Positions 10,919 to 21,380 of a stretch of 64,000 nt of DNA are shown in pieces. Where the stretch lies: positions 496,039,760 to 496,103,759 of the forward strand of contig OX422210.1 in the NCBI GenBank assembly GCA_949130495.1, given 5' to 3'. The stretch is from Sambucus nigra (Eukaryota > Streptophyta > Magnoliopsida > Dipsacales > Adoxaceae). The stretch's first letter is position 1, and each line of letters begins with the position of its first letter. Below the pieces are notes generated by a model. The model did not search any database, had not been told where the DNA came from, and saw only the letters and a list, made by a program, of their open reading frames with translations. Both the position numbers and the translations under genes were made by a program.

Positions 10919-12690
10919 AGTCTTAGGCGGACCTTAGTTTGCTTTTCTTGGTCGAACTCTCCTTCATGGTTTTTGGCGATGACCATATGGAGTAGTTGTA
11001 AACTCAGGGACTGGTCCAGGTGCAATTTGAGATGGGTAGGCACCATCAAAACCAATTCCCTGTTGGTCACCAAAACCTAAAGCGGGGCCGAGGAGCATCT
11101 TTCCCATCTTCCCATATCTGTCCTCGATTTGTACCTTTACTTCCCGTGCTCTCTCAAGATCATGAGTAAGCTGGGCTACAAGGGCTTCGAGCTTTTTTCG
11201 ATTCTCCATGGATAAATGAAGCTCACTCGTAAGACTAGCCACTTGTTTAGTTAAGTCCCCTCTCTCTTTCTCAAAACAACTTTCTCTCTCTCTAAACAAA
11301 CTCTCTTTCTCAACACAGGAAGACTCTCTCTCTCTTTCATGGTGTTGCAGGTGGAGGACTCTCTCTCTCTTGATTTTCTTAAATCTTCCTCTAAACCAGT
11401 GATCTTAAGAACTAACGCTTTGTTACTCTTTTTAGTTTTAAATGACTCAGAATATAACTCAGCGTAGGCACGTTGAATATCACCCTTGCTCTCACTTGTG
11501 TCATCCTCCCCCTCACTCACATCGATCTCACTGTCGAGGTTTCCTTGTGATGCATCATCCTCATTGTCGTGAGGAGAACTAGAATTGGTCATATGACTAG
11601 CCATGAATGCGTTGAAGTTACACTCATGCGGTGACTCGTCTCCAGAATCCGCCGACTCGACCTCACTATCGTCGCTAAGGGTAGCATTTAGGACTGCTTT
11701 CCATTTCTCTCTGTTCAGACGTGTGGCACACTCAAAGGATCTATGACCCCTACCGTCGCACTTAAAACACCTCTCACTTTCTTTCTTAGGAGGATCTTTA
11801 AAAACTTTTTCATTTTTCTTTTCAAACTTATTTTTCTCAAACTTCCTTTTATCTTTAAAATTACCATTTTTCTTAAATTTGAGAATTCTCTTGAAATTTT
11901 TAGAAAAAAGAGCCAAATCATCTAAGTTAAAATCACACTCAGAATCAGACGAATCTGTCTCTCTTTTTCTAGTTTACTCTCCCCTCTTTCTTGTCGATCC
12001 CTCACTCTTTCTCTCTTGGGCATTAAGTGGGATTCCTTTTTCTTTAGGCTTGATTGTTTTAGGGAACATATCAATTTCATATGTTTGCAAGTCTCCTACA
12101 AGTTCCTCCAATTTTAGCGTATTTAAATTCCCCATAGAATTTAGCACAGTGACTTTAGGGATAAAACGCTTTGTAAGGGAACGAAGAATCATTTTCACAA
12201 CTCTAGCATTAGTAATATGCTCACCAAGAATAAAGCTAGTATTAACAATGCCAGATAGCCTAGCATAAAAATCATCAAAACATCCAGTTTCATGTATGGT
12301 GATGGTTTCAAATTGAGTTGTTAAATTTTGTAATTTAGACTCTTTTACACCATTTGTTCCTTCATGGGTAAGTTGAAAAACATCCCATGCCTCCTTTAAC
12401 CTGGTGCACATCATGATGCATCGGAACTCATCAGGAGTGATGGATCCAGAAATGGCACTTAAACCCTTAGAGTTAAAAGATGACCATTAAAATTCTTCTT
12501 CAGTCCAAGAAGTGACAGGTTTTAAACTGGTCACATTTTCAACAGTGACGGAGGGAGGTGTCCAACCTCTTTCAACTAGGATCCAAACACGTTCATCTAT
12601 GGACTTTAAAGCAGATCTCATGTGGGCTTTCCAATATGCATAGTTAGTCCCGTCAAAAACTGGCATTTTATTATATGATTTCTCCATTGA
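10919..12690 (-). pseudogene. Copia-1 gag (capsid, CCHC zinc knuckle, coiled-coil tail)
   Basis: Begins at ATG 12687 with the copia gag opening (MPVFDGTNYAYWKAHM, VWILVERGW). The UBN2-like capsid region is at 12414-11974 (KEAWDVFQLTHEGTNGVKES, LQTYEIDMFP). The nucleocapsid knuckle CFKCDGRGHRSFEC is at about 11720-11770. An acidic Ser/Asp-rich linker follows, then a long coiled coil to about 11000 ending in GKMGKMLLGPALGF, typical of Sirevirus gag. At least four stops or frameshifts break it. Gag packages element RNA in cytoplasmic particles. Confidence 0.88.
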
Positions 12691-12783
12691 ACACGCTCTT
12701 TTTCAAAAATCAATTTTTTAGAAAATTGATATCTTGAATTATTTTTTTGCGGAAACTTAGGAATACGCGATAGATTAGCGTAA

Positions 12784-12798
12784 CCTGCTCTGATACCA
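12784..12798 (-). other. Copia-1 primer binding site (initiator Met-tRNA type)
   Basis: On minus it reads TGGTATCAGAGCAGG, three bases inside the 5' LTR end (CTTCA). TGGTATCAGAGC is the standard plant copia PBS complementary to the 3' end of initiator methionine tRNA. Confidence 0.9.
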
Positions 12799-12801
12799 AT
12801 T

Positions 12802-12851
12802 TGAAGAGGTGCGCATGCATTCAAATTAAGAAATAATATAATTAAACTCAG
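12802..12851 (-). mobile_element. Copia-1 5' LTR, inner piece
   Basis: Fifty bases matching 5252-5301. It ends with CTCAG, the target duplication of Element B. The rest of the LTR is at 24843-25654. Confidence 0.9.
12847..12851. other. Element B target site duplication, left copy
   Basis: CTCAG, repeated exactly at 24838-24842. Removing Element B and one copy restores a sequence colinear with the Copia-1 LTR at 5297-5310. Confidence 0.95.
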
Positions 12852-13708
12852 TGATGATGCTTGGATTTAGCACCACCAGATAAGTGATAGTGAGCTCAAA
12901 CAGTAGTAGCCATGGCAGCCATAGAGATGTATAGGTGTGTAAGTGTGCAGAAGGGGATGAGTATAAGAGGAAATAAGACAATAATGTATAGTGGTTCAGC
13001 CAATTTGGCCTACATCCACTGTGAGTGTGTGATCCACTAAGTATGGGCACTAATGGCCCTGGATACAATGTATATAACCCTCTCTCTCTCTACTGTGTGT
13101 GTACAAGCAGAGTTTTAGCTAGGGCTACTGCTCATGGATCGATCCCCTGTAAGGTTGTAGGTGACAAGTATATATAGGTCTTGGGGGGTGTAGTGTACCC
13201 CCCAAGTAAGCATGGTGCATGTGAATAATGATCTATCCAATCCCCTGTTGACACCTGTAGATGCCAAATGATGGCATAATATTCCCTCACGTGAGGGGTT
13301 GATTCTGTTATAACGGTCTGCCACGTGTCATATGAGCCTGATGCGCACTATTCCACGCGTCTCCCAAACCACGCGCCATCATGATATCACCCTCGGCCTA
13401 TGAGCCGAGGCCGAGGGCAAAGCTCCTTCCGGTAGTGAGTCTGGATTAATTCTGGCCTCGTACTGTCGTACCCTCGTAGGGTCGTCCGGAGCCTGGGGAA
13501 GGGTCAGCCCCTCGTATGGTCGTCTGGAGCCTGGTGGAGGGTCGGCCCCTCGTAGGGTCGGCTAGAGCCTGGTGGAGGGTCGGCCCCTCGTAGGGTCGTC
13601 TGGGCCTGGTGGAGGCCAGCTGGGGTCTGGTGAAGGGTCGACCCCTCTTAGGGTCGTCCGTTGTGGAGGCAATCGTCATCTAAGCCGAGGATATAAACGG
13701 GTATATCA
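12852..13708 (-). mobile_element. Element B 3' LTR
   Basis: 857 bp, TG to CA on minus (TGATATACCC to CATCATCA). Near the U3 start (13455-13660 on +) are about five imperfect 40-bp repeats built from GGGTCGGCCCCTCGTAGGG and CTGGAGCCTGGTGGAG. A TATA-like CCTATATATACT on minus lies at 13168-13178. The reading frames 12826-13679 are shared with the other LTR and are not genes. Confidence 0.95.
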
Positions 13709-13726
13709 ATTACCCCCCAGCCCTTA
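13709..13726 (-). other. Element B polypurine tract
   Basis: On minus it reads AAGGGCTGGGGGGTAAT next to the LTR start TGATATAC. It is the primer site for plus-strand DNA synthesis. Confidence 0.85.
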
Positions 13727-14317
13727 GCCATAGGTGTCATTGAGATGGCTGAGGGATATTTGCTGAATTCGAGTCACGTGTGATCAGTTAGGTGAGTGAC
13801 ACCTGTGCAGATACTCATTGCTGTTCCAGTTTCCAAGGCAAGGCGGCTGCGCAGTACGCTTGGGGCCTTGTGCCCTAATTATATCTTTCTTTGGTAAATG
13901 GGTCCACTCATTACCAAAGTATTTAAGATATTTTCAAACTCTCTCTCTTCATCTTCTTCTTCTTCGCGCCCAAGTCTATTCTCTCTCTAGAACCAGTAAG
14001 CTTCGCCACTTGCAGCCTTCGTTTCGTCAGGTCTTAGTAGCGTTACTCTCCCTCTTTATCAGGTATTCTCCTTCATTAAGAGCTTTCCTTTGTCTTCAAT
14101 TCTATTTGTTTTTTAGGGTCATAGGGTTACATCAGCTTCGAGTTCCCCTTAGATTTTTCCGGTGTCTTCTCTGGTAACTAGTTCTTGGATCGTTCTTGAC
14201 GAAAACCTTTAAGTTCTTTGTTCAATCCAAAAGTCAGACCTGGTCAACTCCCCACTTGTTTATAGCTAGATTAGTCAAGTGTAGTGTAATTTTTCCAAGT
14301 GTAGAGTCTTCCCTTTA
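13727..14317 (+). promoter_or_regulatory. 5' flank and probable leader of the Element B antisense gene
   Basis: About 590 bp without a credible gene. A TATA-like GTATTTAAGATA at about 13918-13930 is followed within 20-30 bases by a CT-rich run (CTCTCTCTTCATCTTCTTC), a common plant leader layout. A further 300 bp lead to the ATG at 14318. The + strand frame 13818-14177 is not conserved in Element A and I do not regard it as a gene. A promoter here is an inference from layout. Confidence 0.4.
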
Positions 14318-16696
14318 ATGCTTAGGAGGCTTTACAACCTAGTGTCTGAATTCCCACCCTTGAGAGAAAAACTCTTTGCCGAGATCAGACGGATAGAGGA
14401 AGAGGAGGAGAGGAGACGAGGGGCCGACCCTAATTGGGTACGACCCATCTTTCCCATTCCTCTTGCCACCATAAGACCATCTGAACCCTCTGAGTCTTGT
14501 GGGTCGTCATCTCGTCCGGCCGACACTCCCAAACCCAGCGAAATGGACGAGAGAGCCTTCTCTCCAACTGGTGCCGGGACGTCCGGTAGAAGGGACACGT
14601 CTGATCTTAGACCTCCCCGAGAGGCCGAGGGTACGATCCCCTCTAAGGCTGTCCCTGTGACAACTCTTTCCCCCAATGCCTTCCAAGTGGCTTTTCCTGA
14701 GGGTCCTCCTGCAGGTGATGAGGGGGAAGGGGGTGAGGACGAGGACGACGATACAGATGATGAGGTTGATACCTCCCATGCCTCATCTTTTATCTCCTCT
14801 GTTAGGGATAGGGACCTTCTGATATGGAGGCATATTTACGGAGTTCCCTCTGGGGTAACTATGAGGGTGACCTCTGAGGCTGAGAGGGTTTTTAAGGGTG
14901 AAGAGGGAGAGGTTGCAGTCTACGAGCAAATGTTAAAAGTAGGTGTCAGACTCCCTTTCCATCCTGCTATTGTAGATATTCTGTCGGCTTTGGGCGTCTC
15001 CCCCTCGCAACTTCCACCCAACTCTTGGAGGACGATTCTGGGGTATATCTCTTTGTGGAAAAATTCTTTTACTGATGAGCCCTCGTTCGACGTATTCTTG
15101 GCCTGCTACAATATCACCTCTTCATCTAAACAGCCCGAATACTATCATCTACGGGCGAGAAGGTCTGAGAAGAAACTGCTCCACGTGGCTCAAACTTCCA
15201 ATCATGATTGGAAAAAGAGGTTCTTCTTCATATCTGGGGCATGGGAGAGCTCTGCCGAGGCGTCCCCTTCTGCCGACGGTCCGAGGGTCCCTAACAAATG
15301 GTCTAATCCCTCAATGAAAGCTAGGTCAGACCACGGACTTAGCTTGGATGAAAGGGATATTGTTGAGTATCTGAGGGGATGAGGGAGAGGGGGCGAGATC
15401 CCGAAGTTCGAAGATTTGATGACCCCCCGGTACCTCAAAGAAGCTGGTTTGAGGGTCGGCCCTCTGACAGAACTATGTGAGTGATGCAGCACGTTTTCTA
15501 TTTCTTACTTTTTTGAAGTGTTTCCCGTTTATCTCTGTATTTTTCTGATGCATCGTATCCTTTTCAGGTCGTCCTGCAGGTGTGTCAGATTACCTCTGGG
15601 ATATGACTGCTCCAAGCCTACTTGCTGGTCTGTCAAAGAAGAAGGGGAAGGAGCCTCAGCAAGCTCCCAAGAAGACAAGGGCCTCAGGGCCGACGGTTGA
15701 TGAGCCGACAGCCGATAGTCGCAAAAGGAAGGAGCCTGAGGCTCCTGTTGAGCATCGACCTGATCCAAGGACGAGGGCAAGGGTTGAAGCCTCTGAGGGG
15801 ACGACCTCCTCGTCCAGCATGGGGGCCTTCTGGTCTCAAAATCTGTCCCATCTGAGGGCCGACCCCTCATCTCTTATTGCCAACCTGAGGGCAGCCAAGG
15901 CCTCGATGTTCTCTGCACCGTCGGCCTCTGACTTCGAGTTCTTGGCAAAGATGCCACCAGCCAAAGTGTACGACTACGGTCTACACTCCCTTTCTCAGGT
16001 ATTGGTCTTGACCTTCTTTAATTTCACAAACTGTTTCCTCGGCCCCACCTGATATTTCTTCATTTTTTCTTGCAGTCTGTCTGTGCCTTGACCTCAGCCA
16101 CCAAGTGGATAGCCGAGAATCAACAAAAGTTTCACGAAGCTGAGAGGGCCATTCAACATGAGGTTGAGTTGCAGGCAGAGCTAGGTACAGCAAAGACTGA
16201 GCTTGACACTACGAGGGCTGAGCTTGAGAGTGCCAGGACCGAGCATGCTAGGGTCCTAGATGAGCTGATGAGGCAGCACGATGCTGACTTGCAAGCCAAG
16301 GACTTGATCATCAAGGATAGGGATGAGGCTCTGATCAACCTAGAGGCCCAGCATAAGACTGACCTGGAAGCAGCCATCAGGAAAGCCGAGGCTGATGCTG
16401 TTGAGGCATACAAGACCTCAGATGAATTTCAGGGCTTCGGCCTTGAATATCTAGAAAGGGGGATTAGGACGGCCTGCCGATGGGTCGTCCTCAAATTTGG
16501 CGATGTCGTCTCCTCTGTTCCCCCTTCACTGGAGGGTGTTCAACTGGACGACCCCCTAATTGTCGAGGCCCTCAACCAGGTGGAGTCCCAAGTCCAGATC
16601 GAGGGGGTCGGTACATCTGAAGATCATCCAGTGCTGGTAACTGAGGAGACCATTCCCATTGATGTTGAGGCCCTGCCCTCTGATGTCGTCCCATAG
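14318..16696 (+). CDS. Element B antisense ORF (putative gypsy-type transposon family), three exons
   Basis: Gene on the strand opposite to gag-pol, convergent with pol. Exon 1 (14318-15476) has a Pro/Ser-rich acidic N-terminus, then a conserved domain with LLIWRHIYGVP, GEVAVYEQMLKVGVRLPFHP, NSWRTILGYISLWK and SEKKLLHVAQTSNHDWKK. It matches the Pfam family Putative gypsy type transposon. Intron 1 is 15477-15567 (GTGAGT to TTTCAG, 91 bp). Exon 2 (15568-15998) is a Lys/Arg-rich basic region. Intron 2 is 15999-16075 (GTATTG to TTGCAG, 77 bp). Exon 3 (16076-16696) is an Ala/Glu-rich coiled coil ending at TAG. A TGA at about 15380-15382 needs a one-base shift to continue; the Element A homologue is open there, so this copy has a recent frameshift. 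The function is unknown. Both introns recur in Element A. Confidence 0.8.
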
Positions 16697-16885
16697 GGTG
16701 GCTGCCTGTAGCCCATACCCTTGTTTTTGTATTTTTGTTCAAAGGCCTTGTAAAAACACTTGATGTTTTATTAATACCAGTCTCTTCCATAATTGTTGTC
16801 TTCCATACTTAATTCTATTATGGTTTGTTCCTTGCTAATTTGCTTCTTCGTTGATGATGATGCTACTAACCCTTCCCTCGTCTTT
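16697..16885. other. 3' flank of the Element B antisense gene
   Basis: Short AT-rich stretch after the antisense stop, with poly(A)-signal-like AT runs (for example TTTATTAATACC at about 16767). It leads into the tandem array. No gene seen. Confidence 0.4.
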
Positions 16886-17735
16886 TTGAGGACCAATGTG
16901 GGGTTGTCCCCTCATCAGGCCTCATTATAGCCGAGGGTTCAAATAATCAAATTAATGATTTTTAACAAAGTCTACCCTCGTCTTTCTTGAGAACAGTGGA
17001 GGGGTCGTCCCCTCCACTGATCCTCATTATAGCCGAGGGTTTAACCAACCAATTTAATGGTATTTATGAAGTCTACCCTCGTCTTTCTTGAGTGCAGTGG
17101 AGGGTTCGTCCCCTCCACTGGTCCTCATTATAGCCGAGGGTTTAACCAACCAATTTAATGGTATTTATGAAGTCTACCCTCGTCTTTCTTGAGGGCAGTG
17201 GAGGGGTCGTCCCCTCCACTGGTCCTCATTATAGCCGAGGGTTCAACTTACCAAATTAATGGATTTTAACAAAGTCTACCCTCGTCTTTTTTGAGAACAG
17301 TGGTGGGGTCGTCCCCTCCACTGGTCCTCATTATAGCCGAGGGTTCAACTTACCAAATTAATGGATTTTAACAAAGTCTACTCCACTAGTCCTCATTATA
17401 GCCGATGGTTCAACTTACCAAATTAATGGATTTTAACAAAGTCTACCCTCGTCTTTTTTTTTAGAACAGTGGTGGGGTCGTCCCCTCCACTGGTCCTCAT
17501 TATAGCCGAGGGTTCAACTTACCAAATTAATGGATTTTAACAAAGTCTACCCTCGTCTTTCTTGAGGACAGTGGTGGGGTTGTCCCCTCCACGGATCCTC
17601 ATTATAGCCGAGGGTTCAACTTACAAAATTAATGGATTTTAACAAAGTCTACCCTCATCTTTCTTGAGGACAGTGGTGGGGTTGTCCCCTCCACGAATCC
17701 TCATTATAGCCGAGGGTTCAACTTCTTTGCATGTA
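16886..17735. repeat. Tandem array of Element B, about 101-bp units
   Basis: Eight to nine copies of a unit containing CCTCATTATAGCCGAGGGTT, ACCAAATTAATGGATTTTAA, CAAAGTCTACCCTCGTCTTT and GGGGTCGTCCCCTCCACT. Successive CATTATAGCCGAGGG motifs lie at about 17025, 17126, 17226, 17327, 17391, 17496, 17597 and 17699, so one copy is shortened to about 64 bp. GGGGTCGTCCCC contains an inverted repeat. The array lies between the convergent 3' ends of pol (17850) and the antisense gene (16696). Confidence 0.95.
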
Positions 17736-17849
17736 TACTAGAACTGATAACCACTAGATGAAGGAAACACTGATACTTTTCATTAATTTTCCATGTGTTC
17801 TGTTGAAACAATGCTTATTACAACTATGGCTTATCAAGACCTTACAACA

Positions 17850-20800
17850 CTACTGGTAGTATTTTTTCAAATGATCTGCATTCCAGGGGTTTGAGAAAGG
17901 TTCCCCCTCCAGGTTTTCTAGCCTGTAGGTCCCAGGGATGACTTCATCGATGACCCTATATGGGCCATGCCAATTAGGGTGGAGCTTGTTGGGCTTTTGC
18001 CAAGTCTTCTTGAGGACCAAGTCCCCCACTGCGATGGGCCTATGTTTCACCCTCTGATTGTAGAACCTTGCGGTCCTCTGTTGGTAGGAAGCCTGCCTCA
18101 TCTCAGCATCCTCCCTTCTTTCCTCAATCAAGTCCAGGTCAAGTCTCCTCTCTTCTGTATTTCCCTGGGGGTCATACACTTGGACCCTATGAGTGGGAAA
18201 ATCGACTTCGGTGGGGATGACTGCTTCTGATCCATAAGCTAACATGAATGGAGTCTCCCCAGTAGAGGTCCTTACTGTCGTCCTGTACGCCCACAACACT
18301 GCATATAACTCCTCGACCCATCTTCCTTTTGCCTCCTCAAGCCTCTTCTTAATCCCATCTAGGATTTTCCTATTCGTAACTTCGGTTTGCCCATTGGCCT
18401 GAGGTCGGCCTGGGGTGGAGAAAAATTATTTGATACTTACCCTCTCACAGTACTTCTGCAGAGAGGCATTCTTGAACTGGGTCCCGTTATCCGAGATGAG
18501 GGTGTTGGGTAGACCATATCTGCATATCACATTCTTCCAGATGAACTGGAAGGTCTTCTGCTCTGTAATCGTGACCATCGGTTCGGCCTCTACCCACTTT
18601 GAAAAGTAGTCAATTGCTACGATGAGGAATCGATAGTTATTGACTGCCCTCGGTAAGGGTCCTACCAGGTCAATCCCCCACACTGCAAACGGCCATGGGG
18701 ATGTAATGGAGGTGAGGGGCTGATGAGGTTGGTGAGGTATGGTAGCAAATCTTTGGCATTTATCACACTTTTTAACATATGCGGCAGCATCTTTCCCTAA
18801 GGTCGGCCACCAGTAGCCTTGGGTGATCACCCTCTTTGCCAAGGATCTACCCCCAATGTGGCTTGAGCACGACCCTTCATGCACATCTTGCAAAATGGAA
18901 GGGACTTCTGAGGGATGCACACACCTAAGTAAGGGGAGCAGAAACCCCTTTTTGTACAGCGTGTCTCCGATGACAGTGAACTTTGCAGCCCTGTATCTCA
19001 GTTTCTTCCTCTCTTGGCTTGCTTTTGGCATCTCTCCCCCTTTAATGTATCTGATCATAGGATCCATCCATGAAGGTTCTTGAGAAACATTCATGCAAAT
19101 GCCAAGTGTTCCCTCGTCGTCTTCGATAGTTGGTCGAAGCAAGATTTCTACCGGGACTGTCCTCCTTATGTCTGTCCTAGTAGCTGAGGCCAACCTTGCA
19201 AGGGCGTCAGCACGGCCATTGTCGAGCCTAGGTATCCTCTTGAATTTCACTTCTTTAAAGTTTTTCAGCAATGACCTCACCTTCTCAAGATACCTAGCCA
19301 TCCTCTCGTCCTTGGCCTCGTAGGCTCCTAGTATCTGATTCACCACCAGCCTTGAATCGCTGTGAACCAAAATTTGGCCGACACTAAGGGACTTAGCCAA
19401 GGAAAGGCCAGCTATCAAGGCCTCATACTCAGCCTCATTGTTGGAGGCTTTGAAATTGAACCTCAGGGCGTACTCGATGCCTGTGCCGTCGGGTGCTGAC
19501 ACTATAAATCCAGCTCCGCTCCCGCTTTCGCAAGAGGACCCGTCGACGAAGAGACTCCACACAGCATGTTTCTCCGAGAAATTTCCCTCGATGAGTGACC
19601 CTTGTCTAAAAAGGTATCTTCCCTCTTCGTTTTCATTCGCTTTCCTTCTAGCGGTGCTCGTCTCAGCCCTATCCGCTGGTGTGTCTGCGGGTCTGTCTTC
19701 TGTATCCGTCTTCCCGAGGGTCACACCCTCGGCCTCATCATCTTCCCAAGTGAACTCAGCCACGAAGTCTGCCAATGCCTGCCCCTTAATGGCTGTCTTA
19801 GGCTGATACACAATGTCGAACTCCCCCAGCTCTATAGCCCAGGTCATTAGCCTTCCTGATTTTTCAGGCTTGTGTAGGACCTGCCTAAGAGGAGAGTCAG
19901 TAAGGATGACCATAGTATGGGACTGGAAGTACGGTTTCATCTTCCTTGAGGCATGGATCAAGGCATAGGCCAACTTCACCATCCTCGGGTATCTCTGCTC
20001 TGCCCCCTGGAGTGACTTGCTGTTGAAATATACGGGCTTCTGTATCCCGTCTTCGTCTCTTACGATTGCTGCACTGATAGCGGACTCTGAGACAGCAAGG
20101 TACACGTAAAGTCGTTCACCCTGCACGGGTTGTGACAGCAGCAAGGGAGACCCTAAGTATGATTTTAGCTCCTTGAAAGCCTCATCACACTCTTCACTCC
20201 ATTCGAAGGCCTTCCTGAGGATCTTGAAGAATGGTAGACACCTGTCTGTAGCCCTTGACACAAATCTGTTCAAGGCAGCCACTCTCCCTGTGAGCCTCTG
20301 AAGGTCTTTAATGGACTTGGGGGTCTTCATCTCAATAAGGGCCTTTATCTTTTCAGGATTGGCCTCGATGCCTCTTTGATTGACAATGAACCCCAAGAAC
20401 TTCCCCGCTCCGACCCCGAAGACACACTTGGTCGGATTGAGCTTCATTTTGTATTTGTCCATTGTATTAAAGGTCCTTTCCAGGTCTGCCACATGGTCCT
20501 CTGCCTTCAGACTCTTAGTCAGCATGTCATCTACGTAAACCTCCATAGACTTCCCAATTTGGTCTTCGAACATTTTGTTTACGAGGCGCTGGTACGTTGC
20601 CCCCGCATTTTTTAGGCCAAAGGGCATGACCCTGTAACAGTATGTCCCCTTGTCAGTGATGAAGGCGGTCCTCTCCGAGTCCTCAGGGTTCATGAAAATA
20701 TGGTTATACCCTAAGTAGGCATCCATGAAACTCATGAGCTCATGGCCTGCGGTAGCGTCTACCATCTGGTCGATGCGGGGGAGAGGGAAGCTGTCTTTGG

Positions 20801-21380
20801 GACAATGCTTGTTGAGGTCTGTGAAGTCCACGCACATTCTCCACTTGCCGTTGGCCTTTGGGACGATGACTGCATTGGACAACCACTCAGGGTAGATGAC
20901 CTCTCTGATAAATTCAGCGTCTTCTAATTTTCTAACCTCATCCCTGATGACCTCATACTTCTCTCTAGAGTAAATCCTCCTCTTCTGATTTATCGGCTTC
21001 ACTCCCTCTACCACATTGAGTTTGTGGCACATGATTTCAGGGTCGATCCCTGGCATATCTACATGACTCCACGCCAAGACGCTTCGCCTTCTCCTCAACA
21101 GTTTGATGAGGTCTTCCTTGATACTGGGCTTCAGAGACTTGCCAACTTGGACGGTTTTTCCCGGCTCATCCTCATTGAGGATGATGGGTTCTACCTCCTC
21201 AGCGGCCTCTCCTTTTTTGAGCTTCGTCTCGTCCCTGGGGTCTAGGGTATCAATGTTGTAAGTGGCTGTAGCCCTCTTGTGTGCCTCCCTTTCTTCATAG
21301 GAGTTGTAGTAGCACTCTCTCGTTGTCGTCTGGTCTCCCTGAACTTCCCCCACCCCATAAGGGGTAGGGAACTTAACCAT
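17850..21380 (-). pseudogene. Element B pol: RT, RNase H, second RNase H, integrase
   Basis: Open from 21380 to 18429, one TAA at 18426-18428, then open in the same frame to 17850. The RT spans residues 170-330 with catalytic YVDD at 282-285. The gypsy RNase H spans about 424-535 (TDS at 494-496). A second, archaeal-like RNase H spans about 605-732, with FVDGSS, NNEAEYEAL, HSDSR and RADALARL carrying the four acidic residues; this duplication marks the Tat branch. Integrase has an HHCC zinc region (834-875), Asp904 and Asp964. The catalytic Glu (GRPQANGQTEVTNR) follows the stop, 36 residues after Asp964. The C-terminal segment ends NADHLKKYYQ. The stop inside the catalytic core should disable integrase unless it is read through. 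Confidence 0.93.

Noticed and set aside
12786..12800. tRNA-like sequence near CTCTGATACCA
   Set aside because: It is the copia primer binding site, which only matches the tRNA 3' end; no tRNA gene body is present.
13818..14177. 119-residue + strand frame upstream of the antisense gene
   Set aside because: It lies in the CT-rich leader, gives low-complexity Leu/Ser/Phe-rich peptide and has no equivalent in Element A.
16886..17735. Possible minisatellite or host gene enhancer
   Set aside because: It lies wholly between pol and the antisense gene of Element B and matches the layout of Element A.
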